Assembly: GCF_018986435.1 (NCBI RefSeq)
Contig: NZ_JAHMIN010000004.1
Span: 109,574 to 173,573 of the forward strand
Reading direction: 5' to 3'
Origin: Hahella sp. HN01
Lineage (GTDB): Bacteria; Pseudomonadota; Gammaproteobacteria; Pseudomonadales; Oleiphilaceae
DNA length: 64,000 nucleotides
Under the pieces are notes generated by a model. The model ran no database searches. It saw only the letters and a list, made by a program, of their open reading frames with translations, and was not told where the DNA came from. Of this stretch, positions 51,990 through 60,939 are shown in pieces. Every line of letters begins with the position of its first letter. The stretch's first letter is position 1. The position numbers and the translations under genes are program-made.

Positions 51990-52997
51990 TCAGACCGGCG
52001 CTCGCAAATCACCTTCGATAATAATATCGCTTCCCTCGCAGCCGGGATTCTCAATTCGATCCAACAGCATATTGATAGCGGAATGGCCCATCTGATAGGT
52101 GTCGTGATGCACGCAGGGGATGTTGAAGTCGAAGATATCTGCATAAGGCGCCTCATCGATGCTGAACACTGCAGGATTGTGATTTTTGTTGTCCAATCTT
52201 CGCAGCGCTTTAAGCGCGCCCAGGGTAATCAGGATGTTGAGGCCGAACACCGCATCGGGCGCCTGTTTATGCTGTTTAAAGTAGGCGGTGGCGTTTTCAA
52301 ACGCCGGCTGCATGGTGTAGTCGCCGTAAAGCACTTCCAGCCGGGTAGGTTCTTTACATTCAGCCAGGGCTTTTTTCAGGCCTTCGAGACGCAGTTTGGA
52401 TATGTTGGACTGCTCTGGACCCGCCAGCGCCAGGATATGGCGATGACCTTGCTCCAGCACATAACGGCCGCCTTTGTAGCCGCTCGCCAGATTGTCCAGA
52501 TATACGCCAGGGAAGGGCGCCGCCGGTAGACGACGGTCCACCTGCACCACGGGGATATTGGCGTGAATCAATTGCTCCAGGTATTGCGGATGGTATTCGT
52601 CATAGTCGGACACCACAGACAGAATGATGCCGTCCACCTGATAGCTGAGCATGGTCTCCATGGCTTTGTTCTCCAGCTCCGGCGATCCGTCTGTGTCGAA
52701 CAGCATGATGGAGTAGTTGCGCTTTTTGGCCGCGCGGGAGATCGCCTTGATCATCTCGCTGTAGAAGGGGTTGTCCATGCTGGCGGTGATGATGCCGATC
52801 AGCCGGCTTTTACTGCCTTTCAGGTTGCGGGCGAAGGCGTTGGGGACGTAGTTCAGCTCCCGCGCGACTTCCAGAATCCGGTCCAGAGTCTCTTTTTTCA
52901 CCAGTTCCGGCTTGTTCAGCGCCCGGGATACGGTGATGGTGGTCATGTTCACCCGGCGGGCGATATCGGTAATCGTTACTTTACTCTTTTTGGGCAT
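51990..52997 (-). CDS. LacI-family transcriptional repressor
   Basis: 335 residues. The N-terminal helix-turn-helix (VTITDIARRVNMTTITVSRALN) and hinge lead to a periplasmic-binding-protein-like effector domain. ATG 52997 is chosen, with GAGAGG just upstream; a TTG at 53009 also lies in frame. It lies between the cellulase unit and the sugar operon, divergent from the latter. Palindromes of LacI type overlap that divergent region and one occurs upstream of GH9, so it probably represses both and its own gene. The inducer is unknown; a cellulose-derived sugar is an attractive but unproven guess. Confidence 0.92.
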   Translation of the reverse strand: MPKKSKVTITDIARRVNMTTITVSRALNKPELVKKETLDRILEVARELNYVPNAFARNLKGSKSRLIGIITASMDNPFYSEMIKAISRAAKKRNYSIMLFDTDGSPELENKAMETMLSYQVDGIILSVVSDYDEYHPQYLEQLIHANIPVVQVDRRLPAAPFPGVYLDNLASGYKGGRYVLEQGHRHILALAGPEQSNISKLRLEGLKKALAECKEPTRLEVLYGDYTMQPAFENATAYFKQHKQAPDAVFGLNILITLGALKALRRLDNKNHNPAVFSIDEAPYADIFDFNIPCVHHDTYQMGHSAINMLLDRIENPGCEGSDIIIEGDLRAPV

Positions 52998-53082
52998 GAT
53001 GCCTCTCAAACGCTGTGTCGGTAAGGGATGCGGCGATCCCGGAATGCGTGTCGCGACTTGCTTGTTGCAATGGAAAATTCGC

Positions 53083-53111
53083 TATGATAGCTTAATGTTA
53101 ACGTTAACATT
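53083..53111 (+). promoter_or_regulatory. Candidate -10 element and LacI-type operator 1
   Basis: TATGAT at 53083-53088 is a good -10 with no convincing -35. AATGTTAACGTTAACATT at 53094-53111 is an 18-bp perfect palindrome placed at or just after the expected transcription start, so a bound repressor would block the sugar operon. Confidence 0.65.
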
Positions 53112-53159
53112 CTCTCAATGCGAGGGATTGTTGCAGAAGTTGATATTTATTCTATATAG

Positions 53160-53175
53160 ATGTCAACGTTAGCTT
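53160..53175. promoter_or_regulatory. Degenerate LacI-type site
   Basis: TGTCAACGTTAGCT (53161-53174) keeps nine of ten fixed positions of TGnnAACGTTnnCA. Its centre is 65 bases from operator 1 and 71 from operator 2. Confidence 0.4.
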
Positions 53176-53176
53176 T

Positions 53177-53214
53177 CCCGTAGACGGAGGCTGGCTCCGC
53201 CTCCTATCTACGGG
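53177..53214 (+). terminator. Leader hairpin between the operators
   Basis: CCCGTAGA pairs with TCTACGGG, and inside it GGAGGC pairs with GCCTCC, around a seven-base loop. TTTGTT follows. If transcription starts near operator 1, this lies in the 5' leader and could attenuate the operon. Confidence 0.5.
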
Positions 53215-53229
53215 TTTGTTCGATGTGGA

Positions 53230-53247
53230 AATGTTAACGTTAACATT
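53230..53247. promoter_or_regulatory. LacI-type operator 2
   Basis: AATGTTAACGTTAACATT, identical to operator 1 over 18 bases and palindromic. The centres are 136 bases apart, close to 13 helical turns, which suits looping by a tetrameric or paired repressor. Confidence 0.75.
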
Positions 53248-53294
53248 GGCGTAGAAGCCGCTTCGAACCACTAAAAATAACTAAAGGTTGAGTC

Positions 53295-54215
53295 ATGTTG
53301 AAAATAAGTAAAACCCTTAAGACCCTAGTCGCCGGTATCGCATGCAGTTTGGGCCTGGCATCGCCAGCCGGAGCTGAACAGTTGAAGATCGGCATGTCCT
53401 TTCAGGAACTGAACAACGCTTACTTCGTCACCATGAAGAGTGCGTTGGAAGAAGCGGCCAAGGATATTGGCGCAGAAGTCTACATCACCGACGCCCATCA
53501 CGACGTTTCCAAACAAATCAATGACGTAGAAGACATGCTGCAGAAAGGCGTGGACATTCTATTGCTCAACCCCACTGACTCCGTCGGCGTGCAATCCGCC
53601 GTGGTGTCCGCCAAGAAAGCGGGCGTTATTACTGTCGCTATTGACGCTGAAGCGGAAGGTCCTATCGATTCTTTCGTCGGCTCCAAGAACTATACCGCCG
53701 GTTACATGGCCGGCAAATACCTTGGCGAACAATTGGGCGGCAAGGGCGAGGTGGCTATCCTCGACGGCATTCCCGTCGTGCCTATTCTTGAGCGGGTGCG
53801 CGGATTCAGCGACGCCATGCTGGAATTCCCCGACATCAAAGTGGTTGGCAAGCAAAACGGCAAGCAGGAGCGCGACGTCGCCATGAATGTGACGGAGAAC
53901 ATGCTGCAGGCCAATCCCGGTCTGGACGGCGTATTCAGCGTCAATGACACCGGCGCTTTGGGCGCGTTGACCGCCATCGAAGCCAGCGGTATGGACGTCA
54001 AGCTGGTTAGCGTGGACGGTCACCCGGAAGCCATCAAGGCCATGCTGAAACCTAACTCCAAATTTATCGCCACCTCGGCGCAGTTTCCTCGCGACCAGAT
54101 TCGTTTGGGCCTGGCTATCGCGCTGGTCAAGCATTGGGGGTCGGAAATACCCGCCTCCATGCCAGTGGATGTGAAGCTGATCGATAAAGCCGCCGCCGCT
54201 AATTTCAGCTGGTAG
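53295..54215 (+). CDS. Sugar ABC transporter periplasmic binding protein (RbsB-like)
   Basis: 306 residues. A signal peptide (to about residue 28, SPAGAEQ) precedes a type 1 periplasmic binding fold, with NNAYFVTMKSALEEAAKD and DVEDMLQKGVDILLLNPTDS near the N terminus. This is the ribose/autoinducer-2/polyol class of solute binders. It is the first gene of the sugar operon, downstream of the operators and hairpin. The ATG follows AAAGGTTGAG. A 257-base gap with a dispersed repeat then precedes the ATPase gene. The sugar bound is unknown. Confidence 0.93.
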   Translation: MLKISKTLKTLVAGIACSLGLASPAGAEQLKIGMSFQELNNAYFVTMKSALEEAAKDIGAEVYITDAHHDVSKQINDVEDMLQKGVDILLLNPTDSVGVQSAVVSAKKAGVITVAIDAEAEGPIDSFVGSKNYTAGYMAGKYLGEQLGGKGEVAILDGIPVVPILERVRGFSDAMLEFPDIKVVGKQNGKQERDVAMNVTENMLQANPGLDGVFSVNDTGALGALTAIEASGMDVKLVSVDGHPEAIKAMLKPNSKFIATSAQFPRDQIRLGLAIALVKHWGSEIPASMPVDVKLIDKAAAANFSW

Positions 54216-54284
54216 GCGTTAATCCGTTTTCTGTATCTGGGAGTCCGTCGCTCTGGCCTCCCGCCGACTCAAAGGCGGGTAGGG

Positions 54285-54310
54285 CCCTTCGACAGGCTCA
54301 GGGTGAACGG
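54285..54310. repeat. Dispersed intergenic repeat of the VHPEPVEG type
   Basis: CCCTTCGACAGGCTCAGGGT plus the following GAACGG lies between the binding-protein and ATPase genes. Read on the other strand it spells VHPEPVEG, the familiar peptide signature of short repeats scattered between genes in many proteobacteria. Only one copy was noticed in this window. Confidence 0.6.
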
Positions 54311-54472
54311 AGTAGGGTCTTTTTCGCGTCTTCCTTGCACAGGCGTTCGGCGTTGAGGGCTTTGTGTGTCGCCACAAAGTTCTCAGAAATAGCGCAGTCA
54401 TTGTCGTAACGCCATGCCGACGCTTTGGATGATGCGGTTGGAAGTTGGGTCGTAATACTGGGTGTAAGAGTC

Positions 54473-55978
54473 ATGAACAGTCTTCTTTCCCTTGAACATA
54501 TCAGCAAAGGATTTCCCGGCGTACGCGCGCTCAACGATATCAGCTTTGAGCTGCAGGCAGGGGAGATCCACGCCTTATTGGGCGAAAACGGCGCAGGAAA
54601 GTCCACGCTGATGAAAATCCTGTGCGGCGTCTATAAACAGGACGCCGGGCGAATCCTGATCGACGGCGCGCCAGTGGACTTTCGTCATTACCACGACGCC
54701 ACGAACGCTGGCGTGGGCGTTATCTTTCAGGAATTCAGTCTGATTCCTTATCTCAATGCCGTTGAAAATATTTTTCTTGGTCGCGAATTGCGCAGTCCCT
54801 TGGGCATGTTGCGCAAAAAGGCGATGCGCGCGCAGGCGGAAAAAATCTGTCAGCGCCTGGATGTGAACATTGATCTGGACGCGCCAGTGGATCACTTGAG
54901 CGTGGCGGAACAACAGTTTGTAGAAATCGCCAAAGCGTTGTCCCTGGACGCCCGCATTCTGGTGCTGGACGAGCCCACCGCCACCCTGACGCCCAACGAG
55001 GCGGAGCATCTGTTTCGGGTGATGCGGGAGTTGAAGGCGCAAGGGGTGGGGATGGTGTTTATTTCCCATCACATGGAAGAGATCTACGAGATTTGCGACC
55101 GCATCACTGTGCTGCGCGATGGCGAAAAGATCGGCGATCGCAATGTCAGCGAAGTGGCGGTGGATGATCTGCTGGAAATGATGGTGGGACGCAAAATCAG
55201 CAATAGCTTTCCAGAGAAAACGCCGTTGCGGGATGACGGCGACATTGTCATCGACGCCCGCGCAATTCAATTACACAAAGGCGCGCCGGTGAACCGTTTT
55301 CAATTGCGCAAGGGCGAGATTCTGGGCTTCGCCGGACTGGTAGGCTCAGGACGCACGGAGACGGCGCTGGCCATGATCGGCGCACTGCCAACTTGTCGTA
55401 AAGATGTAAGTGTGGATGGCGAATCCGTCGCCATGAAAACGCCGGCGGAGGCCCTGCGTCGCGGCATTGGTCTGTTGCCGGAAAGCCGTAAAAAAGAAGG
55501 GCTGATACTGCCGTTTTCCATTCGCGAAAACATCACGTTGAACAATCTCGCCAAAGTCGCCGGGGCTGGCTCTTTGATCGACCGCAAGCGGGAGAGCGAA
55601 GTGGCGGAGACATTGTCCGCGAAAGTGCGGGTGAAGGCGCCGGACTGCGAAACGCCGGTGGGCAACCTGAGCGGCGGCAATCAGCAGAAAGTGGTGATCG
55701 CACGCTGGCTGAACAACGACTGCAAGGTGCTTATCTTCGATGAGCCGACGCGGGGCATCGATGTCGGCGCGAAAGCGGAAATCTACCGTCTGATGAAGCA
55801 ACTGACCGCCCAGGGCGTGTCGATCATCATGATTTCTTCCGAACTGCCGGAAGTGGTGGGCGTGAGCGATCGCGTCGCGGTTTTTCGGCAGGGAAGCATC
55901 GTCAAGATTCTGGAAGGGGATGCGGTGAACTCCAATGAAATTATGCGCTATGCAACCGGAGGCGTAAAAGATGAATAA
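54473..55978 (+). CDS. Sugar ABC transporter ATP-binding protein (RbsA-like)
   Basis: 501 residues with two ABC domains. The first has Walker [10 protein letters not shown] and the second the degenerate GLVGSGRTE. The signature of the second domain is LSGGNQQKV. This is the ribose-type (CUT2) arrangement in which one protein holds both ATPase halves. ATG 54473 is preferred because the family sequence begins there ([14 protein letters not shown]); the frame is open further upstream with a weak start. It overlaps the permease by eight bases. Confidence 0.94.
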   Translation: MNSLLSLEHISKGFPGVRALNDISFELQAGEIHALLGENGAGKSTLMKILCGVYKQDAGRILIDGAPVDFRHYHDATNAGVGVIFQEFSLIPYLNAVENIFLGRELRSPLGMLRKKAMRAQAEKICQRLDVNIDLDAPVDHLSVAEQQFVEIAKALSLDARILVLDEPTATLTPNEAEHLFRVMRELKAQGVGMVFISHHMEEIYEICDRITVLRDGEKIGDRNVSEVAVDDLLEMMVGRKISNSFPEKTPLRDDGDIVIDARAIQLHKGAPVNRFQLRKGEILGFAGLVGSGRTETALAMIGALPTCRKDVSVDGESVAMKTPAEALRRGIGLLPESRKKEGLILPFSIRENITLNNLAKVAGAGSLIDRKRESEVAETLSAKVRVKAPDCETPVGNLSGGNQQKVVIARWLNNDCKVLIFDEPTRGIDVGAKAEIYRLMKQLTAQGVSIIMISSELPEVVGVSDRVAVFRQGSIVKILEGDAVNSNEIMRYATGGVKDE

Positions 55979-56957
55979 AATGACGGGTAGCGCCGCGGCG
56001 AATGTAGAGGTGAACCTGATGCAAGGCTGGTTGAAAAAGTGGAGGAAGTCCCCCGCATTTTATCCTTTGCTCGGCTTTATCGTGATATTCGTCGCGATGG
56101 CGTTGGCGAACGAGAACTTTCTGACTACCGCCAACCTGAGCAATGTGGCGCGGCAGGTATCCATCAATGCGATTATCGCCGTGGGCATGACCTGCGCGAT
56201 TCTGACCGGCGGCATCGACCTGTCTGTGGGACCGGTGATGGCGCTGTCCGGCACCATTACCGCCGGTTTGATCCTGGCGGGCTTTCCGCCGGAAGTCGCC
56301 ATGGTGGGCGGCTTGCTGGTGGGCGCGTTGTTCGGCGCGGGCAACGGCGCATTCGTCGCCTACGCCAAGATGCCGCCGATTATTGTGACGCTGGCCACCA
56401 TGGGCATCGCCCGCGGATTGGCGCTGATCTATACCGGCGGATATCCGATTTCCGGCTTGCCTGATTCTTTCGCGGTGCTGGGGCGCGGCGAGGTCTTCGG
56501 CATTCAGGCGCCGATTCTGGTGATGGCGGCGGTGTATCTGGTCGCCTATGTTCTGCTTAATCACATGCCCTTTGGCCGCTATGTTTACGCGATAGGCGGC
56601 AATGAAGAAGCCGCGCGTCTGAGCGGGGTGAGAGTGCAGCGCTATAAACTGGCGGTCTACACCATCAGCGGCTTTACTGCGGCGCTGGCGGGCATCGTGC
56701 TGACTTCCCGTCTGATGAGCGGACAGCCCAACGCGGGCATCGGCTTTGAACTGGACGCCATCGCCGCTGTGGTGCTTGGCGGCGCAGCCATCGCCGGCGG
56801 TCGCGGAGCGATTGTGGGCACTTTGATTGGCGCCATGATGCTGGGCGTGCTCAATAACGGACTCAATCTGATGGGCGTCTCGCCGTACATTCAAAACATC
56901 ATCAAGGGCGGCATTATCCTGCTCGCCATATTTATCAGCAGAAGCCGGGACAAGTAG
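55971..56957 (+). CDS. Sugar ABC transporter permease (RbsC-like)
   Basis: 328 residues with about ten membrane helices and the CUT2 permease blocks [15 protein letters not shown] and [20 protein letters not shown]. It forms the inner-membrane channel with the RbsA-like ATPase. The start overlaps the ATPase gene by eight bases, implying coupled translation. Confidence 0.94.
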   Translation: MNKMTGSAAANVEVNLMQGWLKKWRKSPAFYPLLGFIVIFVAMALANENFLTTANLSNVARQVSINAIIAVGMTCAILTGGIDLSVGPVMALSGTITAGLILAGFPPEVAMVGGLLVGALFGAGNGAFVAYAKMPPIIVTLATMGIARGLALIYTGGYPISGLPDSFAVLGRGEVFGIQAPILVMAAVYLVAYVLLNHMPFGRYVYAIGGNEEAARLSGVRVQRYKLAVYTISGFTAALAGIVLTSRLMSGQPNAGIGFELDAIAAVVLGGAAIAGGRGAIVGTLIGAMMLGVLNNGLNLMGVSPYIQNIIKGGIILLAIFISRSRDK

Positions 56958-57006
56958 CCCCGGCCCGCTCTCAAAACTCGAAATCATATAACACCAACAA
57001 CAGCCA

Positions 57007-57043
57007 TTATCAGCATGGCGATGATAGGGGCATGCTGATAATC
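57007..57043 (+). repeat. 12-bp perfect inverted repeat between permease and dehydrogenase
   Basis: ATTATCAGCATG and CATGCTGATAAT are separated by 13 bases in the 214-base gap. No T run follows. It may be an mRNA processing or stabilising stem separating transport from catabolic genes. Confidence 0.55.
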
Positions 57044-57171
57044 AGGGGCATGGATGCGCCTGCGCGGCGGCAAGCCGCGGGAGACAGGGCCTGACACGTG
57101 CAGGGACTGTCGTTTCAGACAAATGGAAGGAAGCCATTTTTCTGCCAGATTAATAATATGGAGAATTCCGC

Positions 57172-58248
57172 ATGTCTGCTTTACCTGAAATGATGACCGC
57201 GGTGGTCTGTCACGCTCCCAACGATTACCGCCTGGAACAACGCGCCCGCCCGATAGCGGGTCATGGTGAGCTGGTGATCAAAATCGAGGCCTGCGGTATT
57301 TGCGGTAGCGACTGCAAGGCCAGCTCCGGCGCGGATATGTTCTGGTGCGGAGATAACCCCTGGTTAAAAGCGCCGGTCATTCCCGGTCATGAATTCTACG
57401 GTTGCGTGGTCGAGATGGGACCGGGCGCGGCGGAGCGTTTTAACGTCAAGCTCGGGGAGAAAGTGATCGCCGAGCAGATCGCGCCCTGTGAACGTTGCCG
57501 CTTCTGCCGTTCCGGCAAGTACTGGATGTGCGAAGTGCACAATATCTTCGGCTTCCAGAAAGATGTCGCCGAGGGCGGCATGGCGGAATACATGCGCGTG
57601 CCCGCCAACGCCATCGTGCACAGTATTCCTGAGTCTGTGTCTCTGGAGGATGCAGCGCTGATCGAGCCCATGGCCTGCGCCATTCACACCGTCAACCGGG
57701 CGGACATTCAGCTGGACGACGTAGTAGTGCTGGCGGGCGCGGGTCCGTTGGGGCTGTGCATGATCCAGGTCGCGCGATTGAAAACGCCGAAAAAACTGGT
57801 GGTCATCGACATGGTGGATGAGCGTCTGGAGCTGGCGAAAGACTTTGGCGCCGATGTGGTGTTGAATCCTGCTCGCGACGATATCGACGCAGCGATCAAA
57901 GGCATGACGGATGGCTATGGCTGCGATGTCTATATCGAGGCTACCGGCGCGCCGGCGGCGGTCACTCAGGGCTTGCGCATCATCCGTAAGCTGGGGCGTT
58001 TCGTTGAGTTCAGCGTCTTCGGCGCGGAAACCACCACCGACTGGTCCGTCATCGGCGACCGCAAGGAACTGGATATCCGCGGCGCGCACCTGGGGCCGTA
58101 CACCTATCCAGTGGCCATTGATCTGTTTGAACGTGGACTGGTGACCTCCCGAGGCATCGTCACTCATCAACGCAAGCTGGATGATTGGGAGAACGCCTTC
58201 CAACTGGCGTCCACCGCCGACTCCATCAAAGTGCTGTTGATACCCTGA
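57172..58248 (+). CDS. Zinc-dependent polyol/alcohol dehydrogenase (MDR family)
   Basis: 358 residues. The catalytic zinc site is in CGICGSDCK and GHEFYG. The structural zinc loop has four cysteines, CERCRFCRSGKYWMC (about 102-117). The Rossmann fold carries VVLAGAGPLGLC. The acidic VVIDMVDERL suggests NAD rather than NADP. Sorbitol and threonine dehydrogenases share this layout. It likely oxidises a polyol or sugar to a ketose for the kinase that follows. GGAG before the ATG is the ribosome binding site. The substrate is not fixed by sequence. Confidence 0.9.
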   Translation: MSALPEMMTAVVCHAPNDYRLEQRARPIAGHGELVIKIEACGICGSDCKASSGADMFWCGDNPWLKAPVIPGHEFYGCVVEMGPGAAERFNVKLGEKVIAEQIAPCERCRFCRSGKYWMCEVHNIFGFQKDVAEGGMAEYMRVPANAIVHSIPESVSLEDAALIEPMACAIHTVNRADIQLDDVVVLAGAGPLGLCMIQVARLKTPKKLVVIDMVDERLELAKDFGADVVLNPARDDIDAAIKGMTDGYGCDVYIEATGAPAAVTQGLRIIRKLGRFVEFSVFGAETTTDWSVIGDRKELDIRGAHLGPYTYPVAIDLFERGLVTSRGIVTHQRKLDDWENAFQLASTADSIKVLLIP

Positions 58249-58259
58249 GGAGCCCTGTC

Positions 58260-59810
58260 ATGAATTACGTCATCGGCGTCGATATCGGCACGCAAAGCGC
58301 CAAGGCGCTGTTGGTGGCGGCGGACGGCGCCATCGTTGCGAAAGCCTCGCAGAGCTATCAAGTGGACACGCCGCGTCCCCTGTGGGCGGAGCAGTGGCCG
58401 GATGTCTGGTTGCAGGCGGTGTACAAAACCGCAGCTGAATGCGTGGCGACCTCTGGAGTCGACCCCGCCAGCGTTCGCGGCATCTGCGTCAGCAGTCTTT
58501 ATGGCGGTTCCGGCATTCCTGTGGATGCGGATATTAAACCGCTGCACCCCTGTCTGATCTGGATGGATCGTCGGGCCACCGCCGAGACGGAATGGGTTCG
58601 GGAGCATGTGGATGTGGCGCGGTTGCAGGAGATTACCGGCAATGGCGTGGACAGCTATTACGGCTACACCAAAATACTGTGGCTGAAGGCCAACAAGCCG
58701 GAGGTCTGGCGTCAATCTCGCTATCTGCTGCCGCCCAATAGCTACGTCAATTACCATCTTACTGGCGAGCTGGCGGTGGACCATAGTTCCGCCGGCAATA
58801 TTGGCGGCGTGTACGACCTGCAGCGTCGCCAATGGTCGCAAGAAGCGATGGATATGCTGGGCATTGAGGCGAATAAGATGCCTGAGCGACTGGCGGCGTC
58901 CGGCGAGATAGTCGGTCGCCTCACGACGGAAGCGGGAGCGCGGCTGGGCTTGCCCGCCGATATTCCGGTAGTGGCGGGCGGCGTCGACGCGGCCATGGCG
59001 ACCCTGGCGGCGGGAGTGGTGGAGCCGGGCAACCATGTCGCCATGATCGGCACCAGCATGTGCTGGGGATTCGTCAATCGGGAGACCGATGCGCGCAACG
59101 GCTTGATCAGCATGCCTTATGTGGCCAACAGCGAGCAGGACATCTATATCTTCGGCGGCGCCATCACCGCGGGCGCCTCCATCAGTTGGTTTCGGGAGCA
59201 GTTTTGTGAGCAAGACCGGCAGGCCGCCCAGGCTCAGGGGGAAGCGGACGTTCATCAGTTGATGGAAAGAGACGCGGCGAAGACGCCTCCCGGCGCCAAT
59301 GGTCTGGTATTTCTGCCGTATCTGATGGGCGAGCGCAGTCCAATCTGGGACCCTAACGCTTCCGGCTCCTTCGTCGGGCTGACCTTGTATCACACCCGTG
59401 CGCATTTATATCGCTCCATTCTGGAAGGCCTGGCGTTTGCGTTGCGACACAACATTGAGTGCGGCCGGCAAGGCGCGGCGCGGCTGGACCCTGAGCTGAT
59501 TGTCGTCGGCGGCGCGGCGCGCTCGGATTTATGGATGCAGATCATCGCCGACGTTACTGGGTATCCGGTGCTCACGATCGAGCAGGATGTAGAAGCGCCG
59601 ATTGGCGCAGCGCTGCTGGCGGCGTTGGCGGGTGGATTAGTCGAGGACGTCGCGGCTATTCGCAACTGGATCAGCCTTACGCCCAGAGCCAAACCTATTG
59701 CGGCCAATGCAGCGGTCTACGAGCGTATGTTTCAGCAATACTGCGGGCTTTATCCAAAGCTGCGCAACGCCATGCATGACTTGAGAGCGGTAGCCCAGGA
59801 GAAAGAATAG
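58260..59810 (+). CDS. FGGY-family carbohydrate kinase (pentulose kinase-like)
   Basis: 516 residues with two actin-fold domains. The N-terminal phosphate loop is VIGVDIGTQSAKA, and the C-terminal FGGY signature region includes SILEGLAFALRHNIE and VVGGAARSDLWMQIIADVTG. ATG 58260, preceded by GAGGAG at 58247-58252, fits better than an upstream in-frame start that overlaps the dehydrogenase by 60 bases. It would phosphorylate a ketose, perhaps xylulose or ribulose, formed by the dehydrogenase. tal follows after four bases. Confidence 0.92.
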   Translation: MNYVIGVDIGTQSAKALLVAADGAIVAKASQSYQVDTPRPLWAEQWPDVWLQAVYKTAAECVATSGVDPASVRGICVSSLYGGSGIPVDADIKPLHPCLIWMDRRATAETEWVREHVDVARLQEITGNGVDSYYGYTKILWLKANKPEVWRQSRYLLPPNSYVNYHLTGELAVDHSSAGNIGGVYDLQRRQWSQEAMDMLGIEANKMPERLAASGEIVGRLTTEAGARLGLPADIPVVAGGVDAAMATLAAGVVEPGNHVAMIGTSMCWGFVNRETDARNGLISMPYVANSEQDIYIFGGAITAGASISWFREQFCEQDRQAAQAQGEADVHQLMERDAAKTPPGANGLVFLPYLMGERSPIWDPNASGSFVGLTLYHTRAHLYRSILEGLAFALRHNIECGRQGAARLDPELIVVGGAARSDLWMQIIADVTGYPVLTIEQDVEAPIGAALLAALAGGLVEDVAAIRNWISLTPRAKPIAANAAVYERMFQQYCGLYPKLRNAMHDLRAVAQEKE

Positions 59811-59814
59811 AGCG

Positions 59815-60783
59815 ATGAAAAGCCTGTTAAACCAATTACGCGATTACACTAAGGTTGTGGCCGACACTGGCGATCTGGAGGCGATTCGTCGCTTCGCGCC
59901 GGAAGACGCCACCACCAACCCTTCACTGGTGTTGAAAGCGGTGCAGTCCGGCGATTATGACGCCTCAGTGCGGCAAAGCGTGGCGCTGGCGCGCAGATTG
60001 AATCCTCAGGATGAGGAAAGAGCTATTGAAACCGCCCAGGACAATCTGGTTGTAGCGATGGCGCAGCGCATACTGGACGCGACGCCGGGCAAGGTCTCCA
60101 TTGAGGTCAGCGCCCGCTATTCCTACGACATCGACGCCACCGTCACCAAGGCGCGGGAGTTGCGGCGTCTTTTGAGTCAGGCGGGCGCGCCGGTGGAGCG
60201 GGTGCTGATAAAAATCGCCGCAACCTGGGAAGGCGCACAAGCCGCGCGTATTCTCGAGCGCGAAGGCGTCAACTGTAACCTGACGCTGATTTTCAATCTG
60301 GCGCAGGCGCGCGCCTGTGCCGAGGCGGGGGCGTTTCTGGTGTCTCCCTTCGTAGGGCGTATTCTGGACTGGTACAAGCGAGCGAACCCCGACATGGATT
60401 ATGTCCCTGAGCAAGAGCCGGGAGTGTTGTCGGTAAAAGACATTTATCGTTATTACCGACGCTATGGTTACGCCACGGTTGTAATGGGCGCCAGCTTTCG
60501 CAATATCGGAGAAATTATCGCGCTGGCGGGATGTGATCGTCTCACGATCAGCCCATCCCTGCTGGAAGCGTTGGCGGACACGCAAGGGACGTTGCTGCCA
60601 GCGTTGTGCGACGATGGCGTGCGCGCCGCGCCTCCTGAGCCTCTGACGGAAAAAGAATTCCGTTGGCTGATGAGTGAAGACGCCATGGCGACGGAAAAGC
60701 TGGCGGAGGGCATTCGTGGGTTTTATCAGGACCAGTTGAAGCTGGAAGCGATGATCCGCGATCGCTTGCGCGGGGGAGATTAA
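59815..60783 (+). CDS. tal: Transaldolase
   Basis: 322 residues of the TalB type. The Schiff-base lysine is Lys133 in VLIKIAATWEG. Asp in VVADTGD and Glu in IEVSAR complete the active site; most TalB proteins read EVDAR, so the Ser at that place is a small oddity. It exchanges dihydroxyacetone units in the pentose phosphate pathway. Its place as the last gene of a transport-dehydrogenase-kinase run suggests the sugar feeds into that pathway. Confidence 0.94.
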   Translation: MKSLLNQLRDYTKVVADTGDLEAIRRFAPEDATTNPSLVLKAVQSGDYDASVRQSVALARRLNPQDEERAIETAQDNLVVAMAQRILDATPGKVSIEVSARYSYDIDATVTKARELRRLLSQAGAPVERVLIKIAATWEGAQAARILEREGVNCNLTLIFNLAQARACAEAGAFLVSPFVGRILDWYKRANPDMDYVPEQEPGVLSVKDIYRYYRRYGYATVVMGASFRNIGEIIALAGCDRLTISPSLLEALADTQGTLLPALCDDGVRAAPPEPLTEKEFRWLMSEDAMATEKLAEGIRGFYQDQLKLEAMIRDRLRGGD

Positions 60784-60860
60784 AGCTACTGTTGTAGGTC
60801 GTTGCCCGTAGGGAGCGGAAGGCAGCGTTATTTGTCATTAATGGAGACGTAGGAACGCCC

Positions 60861-60904
60861 TAAAAAAGCCGGATTACCGTATGGCGCGCTCGGTGAATCC
60901 GGCT
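60861..60904 (-). terminator. Rho-independent terminator of the peroxidase operon
   Basis: AGCCGGATT (60867-60875) and AATCCGGCT (60896-60904) are perfect arms, extended inward by ACCG/CGGT with one bulged G. An A run at 60862-60867 gives the U tract on the - strand. It ends the operon read from 63221 downward. A separate palindrome GGCTCAGGCCTGAGCC lies alongside at 60901-60916. Confidence 0.85.
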
Positions 60905-60939
60905 CAGGCCTGAGCCGTAATGGCCTGACTCTGGTCAGG

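Noticed and set aside
55941-56987. 348-codon antisense frame over the sugar permease
   Set aside because: Shadow of a conserved permease; low-complexity Gln/His/Arg-rich product.
58167-59405. 412-codon antisense frame over the FGGY kinase
   Set aside because: Shadow of a conserved kinase, with no supporting start signal.
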